Shown here in pieces: positions 35,078 through 43,724 of a stretch of DNA of 64,000 bases. The position numbers were made by a program, and so were the translations under genes. The notes under the pieces were generated by a model, which was not told where the DNA came from, searched no databases, and worked only from the letters and a program-made list of their open reading frames with translations. The DNA is from Methyloversatilis universalis EHg5 (GTDB taxonomy: Bacteria; Pseudomonadota; Gammaproteobacteria; Burkholderiales; Rhodocyclaceae), in NCBI RefSeq assembly GCF_000378945.1, contig NZ_KB900539.1, forward strand, positions 264,168-328,167, given 5' to 3'. Within the stretch, counting starts at the first letter, position 1, and every line of letters begins with the position of its first letter.

Positions 35078-36237
35078 GTCCCCTGCGTAAAGTCTGCGTC
35101 GTCACCGGCAGTCGTGCCGAGTACGGCTTGTTGCGTGGCTTGATGCAATCGATCCTTGCGCATCCCGATCTCACGCTGCAAGTGGTGGTGACCGGCATGC
35201 ACCTTGCGCCTGAGTTCGGACTGACGGTGCGTGAAATCGAGCAGGACGGTTTCAGCCTGGATGATGTCGTCGAATCGCAGCTTGCAAGCGACAGTCGTAC
35301 AGGCATGGTGAAGTCGCTAGGGCTCGGGCTGATCGGATTTGCGGACAGCTTCCGCCGGCTTGCTCCCGACGTTGTTGTCGTGCTTGGGGACCGATACGAA
35401 ATTCTCGCTGCAGCGCAGGCTGCATCGCTGATGGACATTCCGGTTGCGCACATTTCCGGAGGCGAAGTGACTGAAGGTGCGGTGGACGACTGGATACGGC
35501 ACGCCATAAGCAAAGCGTCCTGGTTCCATTTCGTCGCTGCCGAGCCTTATCGGCGCCGGGTGATGCAGCTGGGCGAGCAGCCCGAGCGCGTATTCAATGT
35601 GGGTGACCCAGGACTGGATTCAGTGAACCGCCTGCAGGTGCTGACGCGCGAGGAACTCGAGCGCGATCTGGGCATTTCGATCCGTCCCCCATTCTTTCTG
35701 GTTACCTATCATCCGGTGACCCTGGGTGATCAAGATCCGGAGCATGCCTTCAGTGCGATGACATCCGCTCTGGATGCCTATCCGGCGGCGACGGTTGTTC
35801 TGACCCGTCCCAATGCAGACGCAGGAGGGCGCCGTCTTGCCGAACTGGCGGAAGCTTGGGCGCTTGCTCGCTCCGGGCCGACAGTCTGCGCCACCTCGCT
35901 CGGGCAGGTCCGATACCTCAGTCTGATGAGGCTTGCGGACGCAGTCGTCGGAAATTCATCTAGCGGCATTGTCGAGGCGCCGGCACTGAAGGTGGCCACG
36001 GTCAATATCGGGCCCCGCCAGGAAGGACGTCTGAAAGCTGCTTCGATCATCGATTGCGAGGGGCATGCGGATGCGATTCAGGCTGCTCTGGCTCGTGCGT
36101 TGAGTCCGGCTTTTCGATCAGAACTGCCGCAAACGGTTTCGCTCTACGGCGACTGCAACGCATCGGTGCAGATATGTCGCCTGCTCGCGGAAGAGGCGCT
36201 GCCTCGTGTTCTGAGGAAGCGCTTTCATGATGTGTGA
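35074..36237 (+). CDS. legG: Hydrolysing NDP-sugar 2-epimerase, LegG/NeuC-like
   Basis: A 387-residue GT-B-fold hydrolysing epimerase. It starts at a TTG that overlaps the legC stop (TTGA), giving the family N-terminus LSPLRKVCVVTGSRAEYGLL. Further motifs are VLGDRYEILAAAQAA, AHISGGEVTEGAVDDWIRHA and VVGNSSSGIVEAP. It releases the free 2,4-diacetamido-6-deoxy sugar from the nucleotide with inversion at C2. Because a 4-aminotransferase and 4,6-dehydratase precede it, LegG is a better reading than NeuC. Confidence 0.87.
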   Translation: MSPLRKVCVVTGSRAEYGLLRGLMQSILAHPDLTLQVVVTGMHLAPEFGLTVREIEQDGFSLDDVVESQLASDSRTGMVKSLGLGLIGFADSFRRLAPDVVVVLGDRYEILAAAQAASLMDIPVAHISGGEVTEGAVDDWIRHAISKASWFHFVAAEPYRRRVMQLGEQPERVFNVGDPGLDSVNRLQVLTREELERDLGISIRPPFFLVTYHPVTLGDQDPEHAFSAMTSALDAYPAATVVLTRPNADAGGRRLAELAEAWALARSGPTVCATSLGQVRYLSLMRLADAVVGNSSSGIVEAPALKVATVNIGPRQEGRLKAASIIDCEGHADAIQAALARALSPAFRSELPQTVSLYGDCNASVQICRLLAEEALPRVLRKRFHDV

Positions 36238-37288
36238 GCGGCCAATAGGCGGCGAGATGCCGCTGTACCCGGCTATGTTGCTGGGCCCGGTGCGTGGCGC
36301 TGCATGGCCAGTGTTTGGAGGGGCGAACAGGATGGTCCGGTGCGACACCGGCCGCTCCGCCTTGCAGCTCGCCTTGCGTGACTGGAAGCGTCGTCGTCCG
36401 GGGGGCGCGTTGTGGTTGCCAGACTATGTATGTCCGAGCGTGCCGGATGTTGCGGCCCGCCTAGCCGTGGAAGTCAGGACCTATGCCGATGGGCCGCATC
36501 CGTCCGCCGCGACTGGCCTGCCTGCACCGGGCCAGATGGACATCGTATTGTGCGTGCATTACTTCGGCCGATTCAATCGCCGAATGATTGACTGGGCATC
36601 TGCCGCCGGCCAGGGGTTGCTGCTTGAGGATTGTGTCCAGGCGCCTTACACGTCAGAGTGCGGCCGGACCGGTGACTACGTGATCGCCAGTCTCCGCAAA
36701 TGGTGGCCGGTTTCGGATGGTGCACTGCTTGCCACGCGATTTGACGACCTGGAGGCGGTGCTGGAGTGTCCGGATGACGATTTCGTCGCGCAGCGGACTG
36801 CTGCGCAGCTGATCCGTGACCTTCCCGAAGGTGAAGGCCGCTACCTGGAGTGGGTGGCTGCGTCCGAGGCCCGTCTGTCGAATGCACCGCCCCGGCACTG
36901 CTCATGGATGGCAAGTCAGATTCTGGATCGGGCTGACGTGGTCAAGGCAAACCATCGCCGCCGGTCCAACTGGCTGTCGTTAAGTGCGTTGGTGGGCGAA
37001 GGCTTCGACGGGGTGCAGCCTCTCCATCGTTCGCTTGGGCCAGATGAGGTGCCGTTGACCTATGTGATTCGTGTCACGCAGGGCCAACGAGATGAACTGC
37101 GTGCGGCACTTTCCGCGCATGCGATCTACTGCCCTGTTCACTGGAAACTGGGGAGCGAGGCGTCGATCGAAGCGCGCTGTCTTGCATCTGAGGTGCTCAG
37201 TCTGCCGATAGATCAGCGATATGACGAATCTGATATGCGACGCATCCGCGATGCGCTGCGTGACTGCGTGGAGAAGATGAATGAATGA
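36227..37288 (+). CDS. Divergent DegT/DnrJ/EryC1-like PLP protein
   Basis: A 353-residue protein with the outline of a sugar aminotransferase: TGRSALQLAL near residue 41, WLPDYVCPSVPD at 63, LLEDCVQAP with D135, and SLRKWWPVSDGALL with a candidate PLP lysine K158. It is shorter and more divergent than LegC, with a double tryptophan after the lysine. It lies between legG and the synthase gene and overlaps both, so it belongs to the pathway. It may aminate another sugar or modify the nonulosonate; this is not known. Confidence 0.7.
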   Translation: MMCERPIGGEMPLYPAMLLGPVRGAAWPVFGGANRMVRCDTGRSALQLALRDWKRRRPGGALWLPDYVCPSVPDVAARLAVEVRTYADGPHPSAATGLPAPGQMDIVLCVHYFGRFNRRMIDWASAAGQGLLLEDCVQAPYTSECGRTGDYVIASLRKWWPVSDGALLATRFDDLEAVLECPDDDFVAQRTAAQLIRDLPEGEGRYLEWVAASEARLSNAPPRHCSWMASQILDRADVVKANHRRRSNWLSLSALVGEGFDGVQPLHRSLGPDEVPLTYVIRVTQGQRDELRAALSAHAIYCPVHWKLGSEASIEARCLASEVLSLPIDQRYDESDMRRIRDALRDCVEKMNE

Positions 37289-38375
37289 TGGACAGCGCGT
37301 GTTCGTGATCGCCGAAGCAGGCGTGAATCACAATGGTTCGCTCGAGATGGCGATCCAACTGATCGACGTGGCCCGTGCTGCAGGAGCTGACGCCGTGAAA
37401 TTTCAGACCTTCAGGTCTGAAGCGGTGGTCAGTCGTTTGGCGCCGAAGGCCGAGTACCAGATATCCAATACTGGCAACGATGAGAGCCAGCTCGACATGG
37501 TGCGCAAGCTTGAACTGTCGGCGGAAAGTCATCGAGCACTCGTGCGTCACTGCGAGCAGATCGGTATTCGCTTCCTGTCGACGCCGTTTGATCCTGACAG
37601 CGCGACGTTTCTGATTGAAGCGCTCGGATTGGAGCTGATCAAGCTGCCGTCCGGAGAAATTACCAACGCTCCCTTTCTTTTGCATGTCGCCCGTTTCGGG
37701 CGCCCAGTCATTCTGTCTACTGGAATGAGTAGTCTGGGCGAAGTCGAAAGCGCTCTTGGCGTTCTGGCCTATGGATATCTCGGCAGAGCCGGGGTTCCGT
37801 CGCGACAGGCTTTTGCCGATGCGTTCGATAGCACGGAAGGACAGGCCGTGTTGCAGGAGAAAGTGTCGCTCCTGCATTGCACCACTGAATACCCGACTCC
37901 ATTCGATCAGGTGAATCTGCGAGCGATGGATACCCTTTCAGCGGCGTTCGGCTTGCCGACCGGCCTTTCTGATCATACCCCCGGCATAGTCATTCCGTTG
38001 GCAGCGGTGGCACGTGGCGCGCGCGTCATAGAAAAGCACTTCACGCTGGATCGCACGCTGCCAGGGCCTGATCACCGGGCCTCGCTGGAGCCGGAGGAGT
38101 TGCGGGACATGGTAGCGGGTGTCAGAGCAATCGAAAGCGCGCTTGGCGAAGGCCGGAAGCGCATGGCTCCGGTCGAGGCAGGCAATCGAGTGATCGCGAG
38201 GAGAAGTTTGGTCGCTGCTCGACCGGTGGTTCGCGGAGAGCGCTGGACGGCGGAGAATTTGACCTGCAAGCGGCCTGGAAGCGGGATATCGCCGTTCGAC
38301 TACTGGGACATGCTCGGGCGTTCCGCGGTACGCGATTTCGACGCGGACGAACTGATTGAGCGGGACGGAAGCTGA
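37281..38375 (+). CDS. legI: Nonulosonate synthase, LegI/NeuB-like
   Basis: A 364-residue sialic-acid-synthase family enzyme that condenses PEP with the 6-carbon amino sugar to make a nonulosonic acid. The barrel has IAEAGVNHNGSLEMA, AVKFQTF, SLLHCTTEYPTPFDQVNL and GLSDHTPGI, with IEKHFTLDRTLPGPDHRASLEP. The C-terminal antifreeze-like SAF domain starts near residue 300 (RSLVAARPVVRGERWTAENLTCKRPG). Pathway context points to legionaminic rather than N-acetylneuraminic acid. Confidence 0.92.
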   Translation: MNDGQRVFVIAEAGVNHNGSLEMAIQLIDVARAAGADAVKFQTFRSEAVVSRLAPKAEYQISNTGNDESQLDMVRKLELSAESHRALVRHCEQIGIRFLSTPFDPDSATFLIEALGLELIKLPSGEITNAPFLLHVARFGRPVILSTGMSSLGEVESALGVLAYGYLGRAGVPSRQAFADAFDSTEGQAVLQEKVSLLHCTTEYPTPFDQVNLRAMDTLSAAFGLPTGLSDHTPGIVIPLAAVARGARVIEKHFTLDRTLPGPDHRASLEPEELRDMVAGVRAIESALGEGRKRMAPVEAGNRVIARRSLVAARPVVRGERWTAENLTCKRPGSGISPFDYWDMLGRSAVRDFDADELIERDGS

Positions 38376-38378
38376 GCG

Positions 38379-39422
38379 ATGGCGGCATCTGCTCCTTGGC
38401 GTCAGATACTTGTCGCATCTGACGCGACCCTGAACGACGCATTGCGTGTGCTCGACGGCGGCGGGCTTCGGTTGGTCATGGTGGTCGATGCTGCCGGCTG
38501 TCTGCTGGGCATACTGACTGATGGCGATGTTCGTCGAGCGTTGCTGAACCGGGTCGGGCTGGATGCACAGGTCAGCTCAGTGATGAACGCTCAGCCACGC
38601 ACTGCGCTGGCCGGACAGCCAAAGGAGGTGCTGCGCAAATTGATGGAAGCGCATTCCCTCCTGCACATTCCCTTGGTTGACGCCGATGGTGTGTTGCAAG
38701 GCCTTGAAACCTATCACAATCTTCTGGCTTCACCACGATGCGATACGCCGGTCTTCCTGATGGCAGGCGGCTTCGGCACCCGTCTTCGACCGCTGACTGA
38801 CGACTGTCCGAAGCCGCTGCTGAATGTCGGTGGCAAGCCTATCCTCGAATCGATACTCGAGAGTTTCATCGCTGCGGGCTTCCACCGCTTCTACATTTCG
38901 GTTCACTATCTCGCCGAACGGATCAAGCAACACTTCGGTGACGGCGACCGCTGGGGCATCAGCATCAAGTATGTCGAGGAGGACACCCCTCTCGGCACTG
39001 GTGGTGCACTGGGTCTTCTGCCTGATCTGGGTGAGGAGCCGGTCATTGTCATGAATGGCGATGTACTTACCCGACTGGACCCGGCCGCTCTTCTTGATTT
39101 CCATCTATCCCAGCAGTCGGCCATGACCTTGTGTGTGCGTGAGTACGACATGCAGGTACCGTTCGGGGTGGTGGAAGGAAGCGACATGCAGGTAACGGGC
39201 ATCGTGGAAAAGCCGGTCCACCGCTTCTTCGTCAATGCGGGCATCTATGTCGTATCGCCGGAGGCCATCGCCCGAGTACGCCCGCCGCGCAGGATAGACA
39301 TGCCGGATCTGGTCCAGTCTCTCCTCGGAGATGGTCGCAAGGTCGCCATGTTTCCGATCCACGAATACTGGCTTGACATCGGGCGGCCGGACGATTTCAA
39401 GCGCGCGCAGACGGACTTCTAA
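38379..39422 (+). CDS. ptmE: CBS-domain sugar-1-phosphate nucleotidyltransferase, PtmE-like
   Basis: A 347-residue fusion. Two CBS motifs fill residues 1-115, followed by a nucleotidyltransferase domain opening with MAGGFGTRLRPLTDDCPKPLLNVGGKPILE, then VIVMNGDVLTRLDP and HEYWLDIGRPDDFKRA. The architecture matches PtmE of Campylobacter, which makes the GDP-glucosamine used for legionaminic acid. The CBS pair suggests control by an adenine nucleotide. It lies three bases after the synthase gene. Confidence 0.87.
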   Translation: MAASAPWRQILVASDATLNDALRVLDGGGLRLVMVVDAAGCLLGILTDGDVRRALLNRVGLDAQVSSVMNAQPRTALAGQPKEVLRKLMEAHSLLHIPLVDADGVLQGLETYHNLLASPRCDTPVFLMAGGFGTRLRPLTDDCPKPLLNVGGKPILESILESFIAAGFHRFYISVHYLAERIKQHFGDGDRWGISIKYVEEDTPLGTGGALGLLPDLGEEPVIVMNGDVLTRLDPAALLDFHLSQQSAMTLCVREYDMQVPFGVVEGSDMQVTGIVEKPVHRFFVNAGIYVVSPEAIARVRPPRRIDMPDLVQSLLGDGRKVAMFPIHEYWLDIGRPDDFKRAQTDF

Positions 39423-39425
39423 TCG

Positions 39426-40427
39426 ATGGAGGAGATCAGCCTGTCGGATGCGACTGGCCTGTACGAATCGCTGCCGGCGGAACGTCGGATCGCCACGCTT
39501 GCACCGGCCTATGTTGTGGCTGATGCGGGGCGTGATCCTTGTCTGCATCCGGTTTTCGTCGCGCGCCGAAGCGGCGCGGATTTCTGGCTGCATGCGGTGC
39601 ACCGTGCCCGCATTCCGGGCGAGACGAGCAGCGACTTTCAGTCGGCCTATGGCTATGGCGGCCCTGTCTCGAGCCCAGGTTTTCGGCTGTCACCAGCCGA
39701 AATCTGGCGCGAGTATGCCGCCTGGTGTCGTACCCATGGCGTGGTTGCCGAATTCGTTCGCCTTCATCCGATGGCGTCGGAATGGCAGGTCTACGGCGGT
39801 GAGGTGCACGAGGACCGCGCCACCGTTGTAATGGATGTGAGCGTTCCGGATATCCGTGCGGGCTATGAGGTAAGGAGCCGGACAGCCGTGCGCAAGGCAG
39901 AGAAATTCGGGCTGGAGGTCGTGGCCTGTCCCTCCAGCGAGATTGCGTCCCGTTTCGCGTCTTTTTACCGCGAGGGTATGGCGCGGCTTGGCGCTGATGA
40001 TTTCTATCTGTTCGGAGATGAATACTTCTCGCGCCTGGCTGGCCTGAACGGTATTCGGTTGCTGGTTTGCCGCCGGATTGGCGACGACGAGTGGATGTCG
40101 GCCGGGCTTTTCCTCGCTGGCGCACTCACGCTTGAATATCATCTTTCGGCCACCACGGAGGAGGGGCGCGCGCTCGCTGCCACCAATCTGCTGATTGATG
40201 CAGCTGCCCGAATGGCCAGGGAAAGCGGCTTGCATCGGCTTTACCTGGGAGGCGGCACCGACCGTGATCCCGGCAATGCACTCCTGCGTTTCAAGGCCGG
40301 GTTCTCTCGCCTGCGGAGGACATTTCGTGTCGGCCGCGCCATTCATGACATCGATCTCTACGCGGGCATTGCCGCCCGCATGAACATTCAAATCACCGCG
40401 TCGACGCGGGTGCTGTTTTATCGATAG
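39426..40427 (+). CDS. FemAB/GNAT-like acyltransferase
   Basis: A 333-residue protein with the C-terminal GNAT fold of FemAB-type enzymes (RSRTAVRKAEKFGLEV, FYREGMARLGADDFYLF, and LYLGGGTDRDPGNALLRFKAGFS near the end). The pathway needs an N-acetyltransferase (LegH) for the C4 amine, and no NeuD/LegH-type gene lies among the leg genes, so this protein is the best local candidate. It could instead attach an amino acid or another acyl group. It is four bases after the ptmE-like gene. Confidence 0.7.
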   Translation: MEEISLSDATGLYESLPAERRIATLAPAYVVADAGRDPCLHPVFVARRSGADFWLHAVHRARIPGETSSDFQSAYGYGGPVSSPGFRLSPAEIWREYAAWCRTHGVVAEFVRLHPMASEWQVYGGEVHEDRATVVMDVSVPDIRAGYEVRSRTAVRKAEKFGLEVVACPSSEIASRFASFYREGMARLGADDFYLFGDEYFSRLAGLNGIRLLVCRRIGDDEWMSAGLFLAGALTLEYHLSATTEEGRALAATNLLIDAAARMARESGLHRLYLGGGTDRDPGNALLRFKAGFSRLRRTFRVGRAIHDIDLYAGIAARMNIQITASTRVLFYR

Positions 40428-40442
40428 GAGCTCAGAGTCATC

Positions 40443-41111
40443 ATGTGGGATCCCGTTTGGGAAGATATCTTCGCCAGCCAGGAATGGGGAAAGTATCCTG
40501 GAGAAGAACTGATCCGCTTTGTTGCACGTGGCTACTACCGCGCACCCAACAGAAAGGATGTGCGCTTTCTTGAACTCGGGTGTGGTCCTGGAGCGAATCT
40601 CTGGTTTCTTGCCCGAGAGGGCTTTGCATTTTGCGGAGTTGATGGGTCACCGACCGCGGTCGAGCGTGCCGCCCGCCGACTTGATGCGGAATCACCGGGG
40701 TGGCGCGAGCACAGTTCCCTGCACGTTGGCGATATCGGGGAGCTCCCGTTCAACGACGGTCATTTTGATGCGGTAATCGATATCGAGGCGCTCTCATGCA
40801 ATGGCTACGAATCGGCGCGCGCGATCTATGCGGAAGCGGCGCGGGTCACGCGATCCGGTGGCCGGTTGTTCTCCCGAACTTTCGCTGAAGGCAGCTGGGG
40901 CGACGGTACCGGAGAGCCTGCTGGGCGTGATGCATGGCGGTGCGCCGAGGGTCCGTTGATGGGTAAGGGAATGTGTCGTTTCACTCGCCTGGGTGACATT
41001 CCCGAACTCATTGCCCCGTATCGCGCCGACGCGATCGAAATGCTCAGTGCAAGTTACGACGGGCGTACCAGTGTGGTGAAGGAGTGGCTCATCTCCGCCT
41101 CTCGTCCCTGA
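40443..41111 (+). CDS. Class I SAM-dependent methyltransferase
   Basis: A 222-residue methyltransferase with the SAM loop ELGCGPGANLWFLAREG (from about residue 41), the acidic ribose-binding stretch CGVDGSP and VIDIEALSCNG. It probably O- or N-methylates the nonulosonate or its precursor, since it is placed between the FemAB-like and CMP-transferase genes. The target is not predictable. Confidence 0.82.
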   Translation: MWDPVWEDIFASQEWGKYPGEELIRFVARGYYRAPNRKDVRFLELGCGPGANLWFLAREGFAFCGVDGSPTAVERAARRLDAESPGWREHSSLHVGDIGELPFNDGHFDAVIDIEALSCNGYESARAIYAEAARVTRSGGRLFSRTFAEGSWGDGTGEPAGRDAWRCAEGPLMGKGMCRFTRLGDIPELIAPYRADAIEMLSASYDGRTSVVKEWLISASRP

Positions 41112-41139
41112 TCCAGCCATTGCCGATGATAGAAACAGC

Positions 41140-41832
41140 GTGAAGGTTCTTGCTCTCATTCCAGCTCGCGGCGGTTCCAAGAGAGTTCCGGGCAAGAATG
41201 TCCGTGATCTTGCCGGGAAGCCGTTGATCGTATGGACACTGGATGCCGTACGGGGTGTCGAAGGCGTAGTGGACGTGCTGGTATCCACCGACGATCCGGG
41301 CATCGCCGCTGTGGCCTCGTCTGCTGGAGCTCGCGTTCCTTGGCTCAGACCTGCTCATCTGGCAACGGACATCGCAGGATCCGTCGATGTAGCGCTCCAC
41401 GCGCTCGACTGGTTTGAGATGCAGCACGGGACCGTGGACGCGCTGCTTCTGTTGCAGCCCACATCACCGCTGCGCCGGCGTGAGTCAGTGGAGGCCGGTC
41501 TGGCTCTCTTTCAGCAATGCGGGAGCAATGCGCTCGTCGGGGTTTCTCCCGTAAGTACCCATCCGTACTGGTCTTACCGCATCGAAGACCAGCGATTGAT
41601 CTCATTCATGCCGGATGCGCCCAGGGATGTTCGCTCGCAGGATCTTCCTCCTGCCTACATGATCAACGGAGCCTTCTATCTCATCACCCCGGAATGCCTG
41701 AGGAGCAAGCGATCTTTCGTGCCGCCAGGCGCCCAGCCGCTGGTTATGGATGATCCGGCTGAGGCGGTTGATATCGACACAGAGTTCGACTGGCGGATTG
41801 CGGAATGTCTCGCCTGTGGAGTGAGGCCCTGA
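41140..41832 (+). CDS. legF: CMP-nonulosonate cytidylyltransferase, LegF/NeuA-like
   Basis: A 230-residue cytidylyltransferase with the family signature IPARGGSKRVPGKNVRDLAGKPLI, LLQPTSPLRR and MINGAFYLITPE. It activates the nonulosonate with CTP for transfer. The GTG at 41140 is the only in-frame start giving the normal N-terminus; an ATG at 41126 is in another frame. The stop overlaps the next start (TGATG). Confidence 0.92.
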   Translation: MKVLALIPARGGSKRVPGKNVRDLAGKPLIVWTLDAVRGVEGVVDVLVSTDDPGIAAVASSAGARVPWLRPAHLATDIAGSVDVALHALDWFEMQHGTVDALLLLQPTSPLRRRESVEAGLALFQQCGSNALVGVSPVSTHPYWSYRIEDQRLISFMPDAPRDVRSQDLPPAYMINGAFYLITPECLRSKRSFVPPGAQPLVMDDPAEAVDIDTEFDWRIAECLACGVRP

Positions 41833-43724
41833 TGTCAGACGCGCATGCAACGACTGGCACAGGGAATCTGCTGATCGCTCACTCCGCTTGTGCGCCGCAT
41901 GTGCCTGTGGCGACCCGATGGTGGGTGTTGGGCAGTGATGTATCTGCGCGCCTGGTTGAGCAACATGGCGCGGCGTTTTCTGCGCTGCACGTGCTTGAAA
42001 CTGAACCGGAGAACAAGGATGCGTTCGCGCATGCCGCAACCTGCGAACGTCAACGCTATGCGCGATATGTTCCGTTGCTGGCCAATCGTCTGCGACGCAT
42101 CCACGGATTGAATCACCCGGATCTGTTCTGGGAACGTGTCATGGGCATGTCATTGCTGATGCATGTCAGCAATGTCCTTCGGATAATCAGGGCGTGTGAG
42201 TTGCTCGCAGAGGTGAATGGTGCAGCTTTTGTCCGCTCCGCGAGCCAGCGCAGGGCAGGCTGGGTGCCGCCGAATGAGGGCGCATACCGTCAGTGCTTTC
42301 AATTCGAGGAGGGCGGGGACGAACGTCTGGTGACCGATTATGCTCGGCTCTTTCCGGACCGGCTCCGATTGATGGAGGCACACATGCCGGACAGGGAGCT
42401 GGCTCCGGAGCCCCGGCGTGCACAAGCGGTCATGCCCGGTTCTGGACGGTTCGCCCGACTGTGGAGACGTCGGCGCGAGCTGCTCCCCGAGTTGCTCGTA
42501 CGCGTGCTGCGAAGATGGGTCTCTCCCCGCCTCCTGGCCACTCATCTCTACTGGCGCACTGAAGCGCGCCAGCGCATTGAATTGCGATCACTGGGACGGG
42601 TCCGGTTTGAACTGCCCCAATCGTTTCCGTCTGGAGAACCGGTCGTGGTCAGACACGATTGGCGCGCCGTTCTGGCAGAGCCCCCGGAGGGGGCTGATGA
42701 CTTTGATCGTCTGTTCTTCGAGTCACTGCGCATGTCGGCGCCGGCCAGCTGGCTGGAGACATTATCCGGACGAATGGAGGCGGCGCGGAGCAGGCTCGCG
42801 GGATTGACTGACCTCCGCTGGATCGTCAATGAAAGCCTGGATGAAGATTCCTTGCTTCTGTGCGGAGTGGGTGCGGAGAGCGGCATTTCCGTTGCTCTGT
42901 GTGAGCATAACTATCTGCAGCAGCAGTATTTAGGAAACATGGTCTGGTACATGTCTCGCAAAGTTGATGTGTACCTGTCGCTAGGCTGGGCAGATGCCCG
43001 GTATTCCAAGGTCGTACCCGCCGGGTCATGTTTTGGTTGGATCGAGGGCCGCCGTGTCAGACCGGATATCGACGTTCTGTACGTTTCTGGCGTCTGTGTG
43101 ACGAGACCGACAGTGACCAGCGCCGGTTACAGCACTTCGGGGACGATTAACTCCGCACGCTATCTCGCCATGAAAAATGCATTCTTTGATGGCCTCGCGC
43201 CAGAGATATGCAAGCGTATCTACTATCGTGATTATCCCGCCTGGAAGCGGGAAACGTTCGGCGTTCACAGCCTCGACAGGCGGTTCGCTGCATCGCTGCT
43301 GAATCGAGTTGGCGTGCTTGATGACCAGGGTCAGGGCAGCAGTACTCAATTGCTTAACCGGTGCCGAGTAGTTGTCACTGACTACTGTTCCACAACATAT
43401 ATCCAGGCGCTTCTGGCTGATGTACCCACCATCGTGCTTTTCAATCAAGCTTCGTATTACCTTGAAGAACAGTACCAAGATTTCTTCGACGAATTGATCT
43501 CTGCCCGGATCTTTCATCCTGATCCTACCGAGGCGGCAGATTTCCTTGAAACCATCCTCGATGATCCCGATGCATGGTGGAACAGCAGTTCTGTGAGGAC
43601 AGCTCGGTCAGCGTTCCTTCGCCGTAATCTCGGTTCGGAGGAGGCCCTGCAGGCGCACGTTCTGGCGCTGATGCATGGACGTTTCACCGCTGTACCTGCA
43701 CAGACTGCAGAGGAGCATTCATGA
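41832..43724 (+). CDS. LIC12162-family putative transferase
   Basis: A 630-residue cytoplasmic protein. The C-terminal half has HNYLQQQY, YRDYPAWKRE and VVTDYCSTTYIQALLADVPTIVLFNQASYY, a pattern of the LIC12162-type family found in nonulosonate clusters and resembling GT-B glycosyltransferase domains. The N-terminus carries SACAPHVPVATRWWVLG. It follows the CMP-transferase with TGATG coupling and overlaps the glutamine kinase start, so transfer of the nonulosonate to the glycan is a reasonable guess. No enzymatic motif settles it. Confidence 0.65.
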   Translation: MSDAHATTGTGNLLIAHSACAPHVPVATRWWVLGSDVSARLVEQHGAAFSALHVLETEPENKDAFAHAATCERQRYARYVPLLANRLRRIHGLNHPDLFWERVMGMSLLMHVSNVLRIIRACELLAEVNGAAFVRSASQRRAGWVPPNEGAYRQCFQFEEGGDERLVTDYARLFPDRLRLMEAHMPDRELAPEPRRAQAVMPGSGRFARLWRRRRELLPELLVRVLRRWVSPRLLATHLYWRTEARQRIELRSLGRVRFELPQSFPSGEPVVVRHDWRAVLAEPPEGADDFDRLFFESLRMSAPASWLETLSGRMEAARSRLAGLTDLRWIVNESLDEDSLLLCGVGAESGISVALCEHNYLQQQYLGNMVWYMSRKVDVYLSLGWADARYSKVVPAGSCFGWIEGRRVRPDIDVLYVSGVCVTRPTVTSAGYSTSGTINSARYLAMKNAFFDGLAPEICKRIYYRDYPAWKRETFGVHSLDRRFAASLLNRVGVLDDQGQGSSTQLLNRCRVVVTDYCSTTYIQALLADVPTIVLFNQASYYLEEQYQDFFDELISARIFHPDPTEAADFLETILDDPDAWWNSSSVRTARSAFLRRNLGSEEALQAHVLALMHGRFTAVPAQTAEEHS

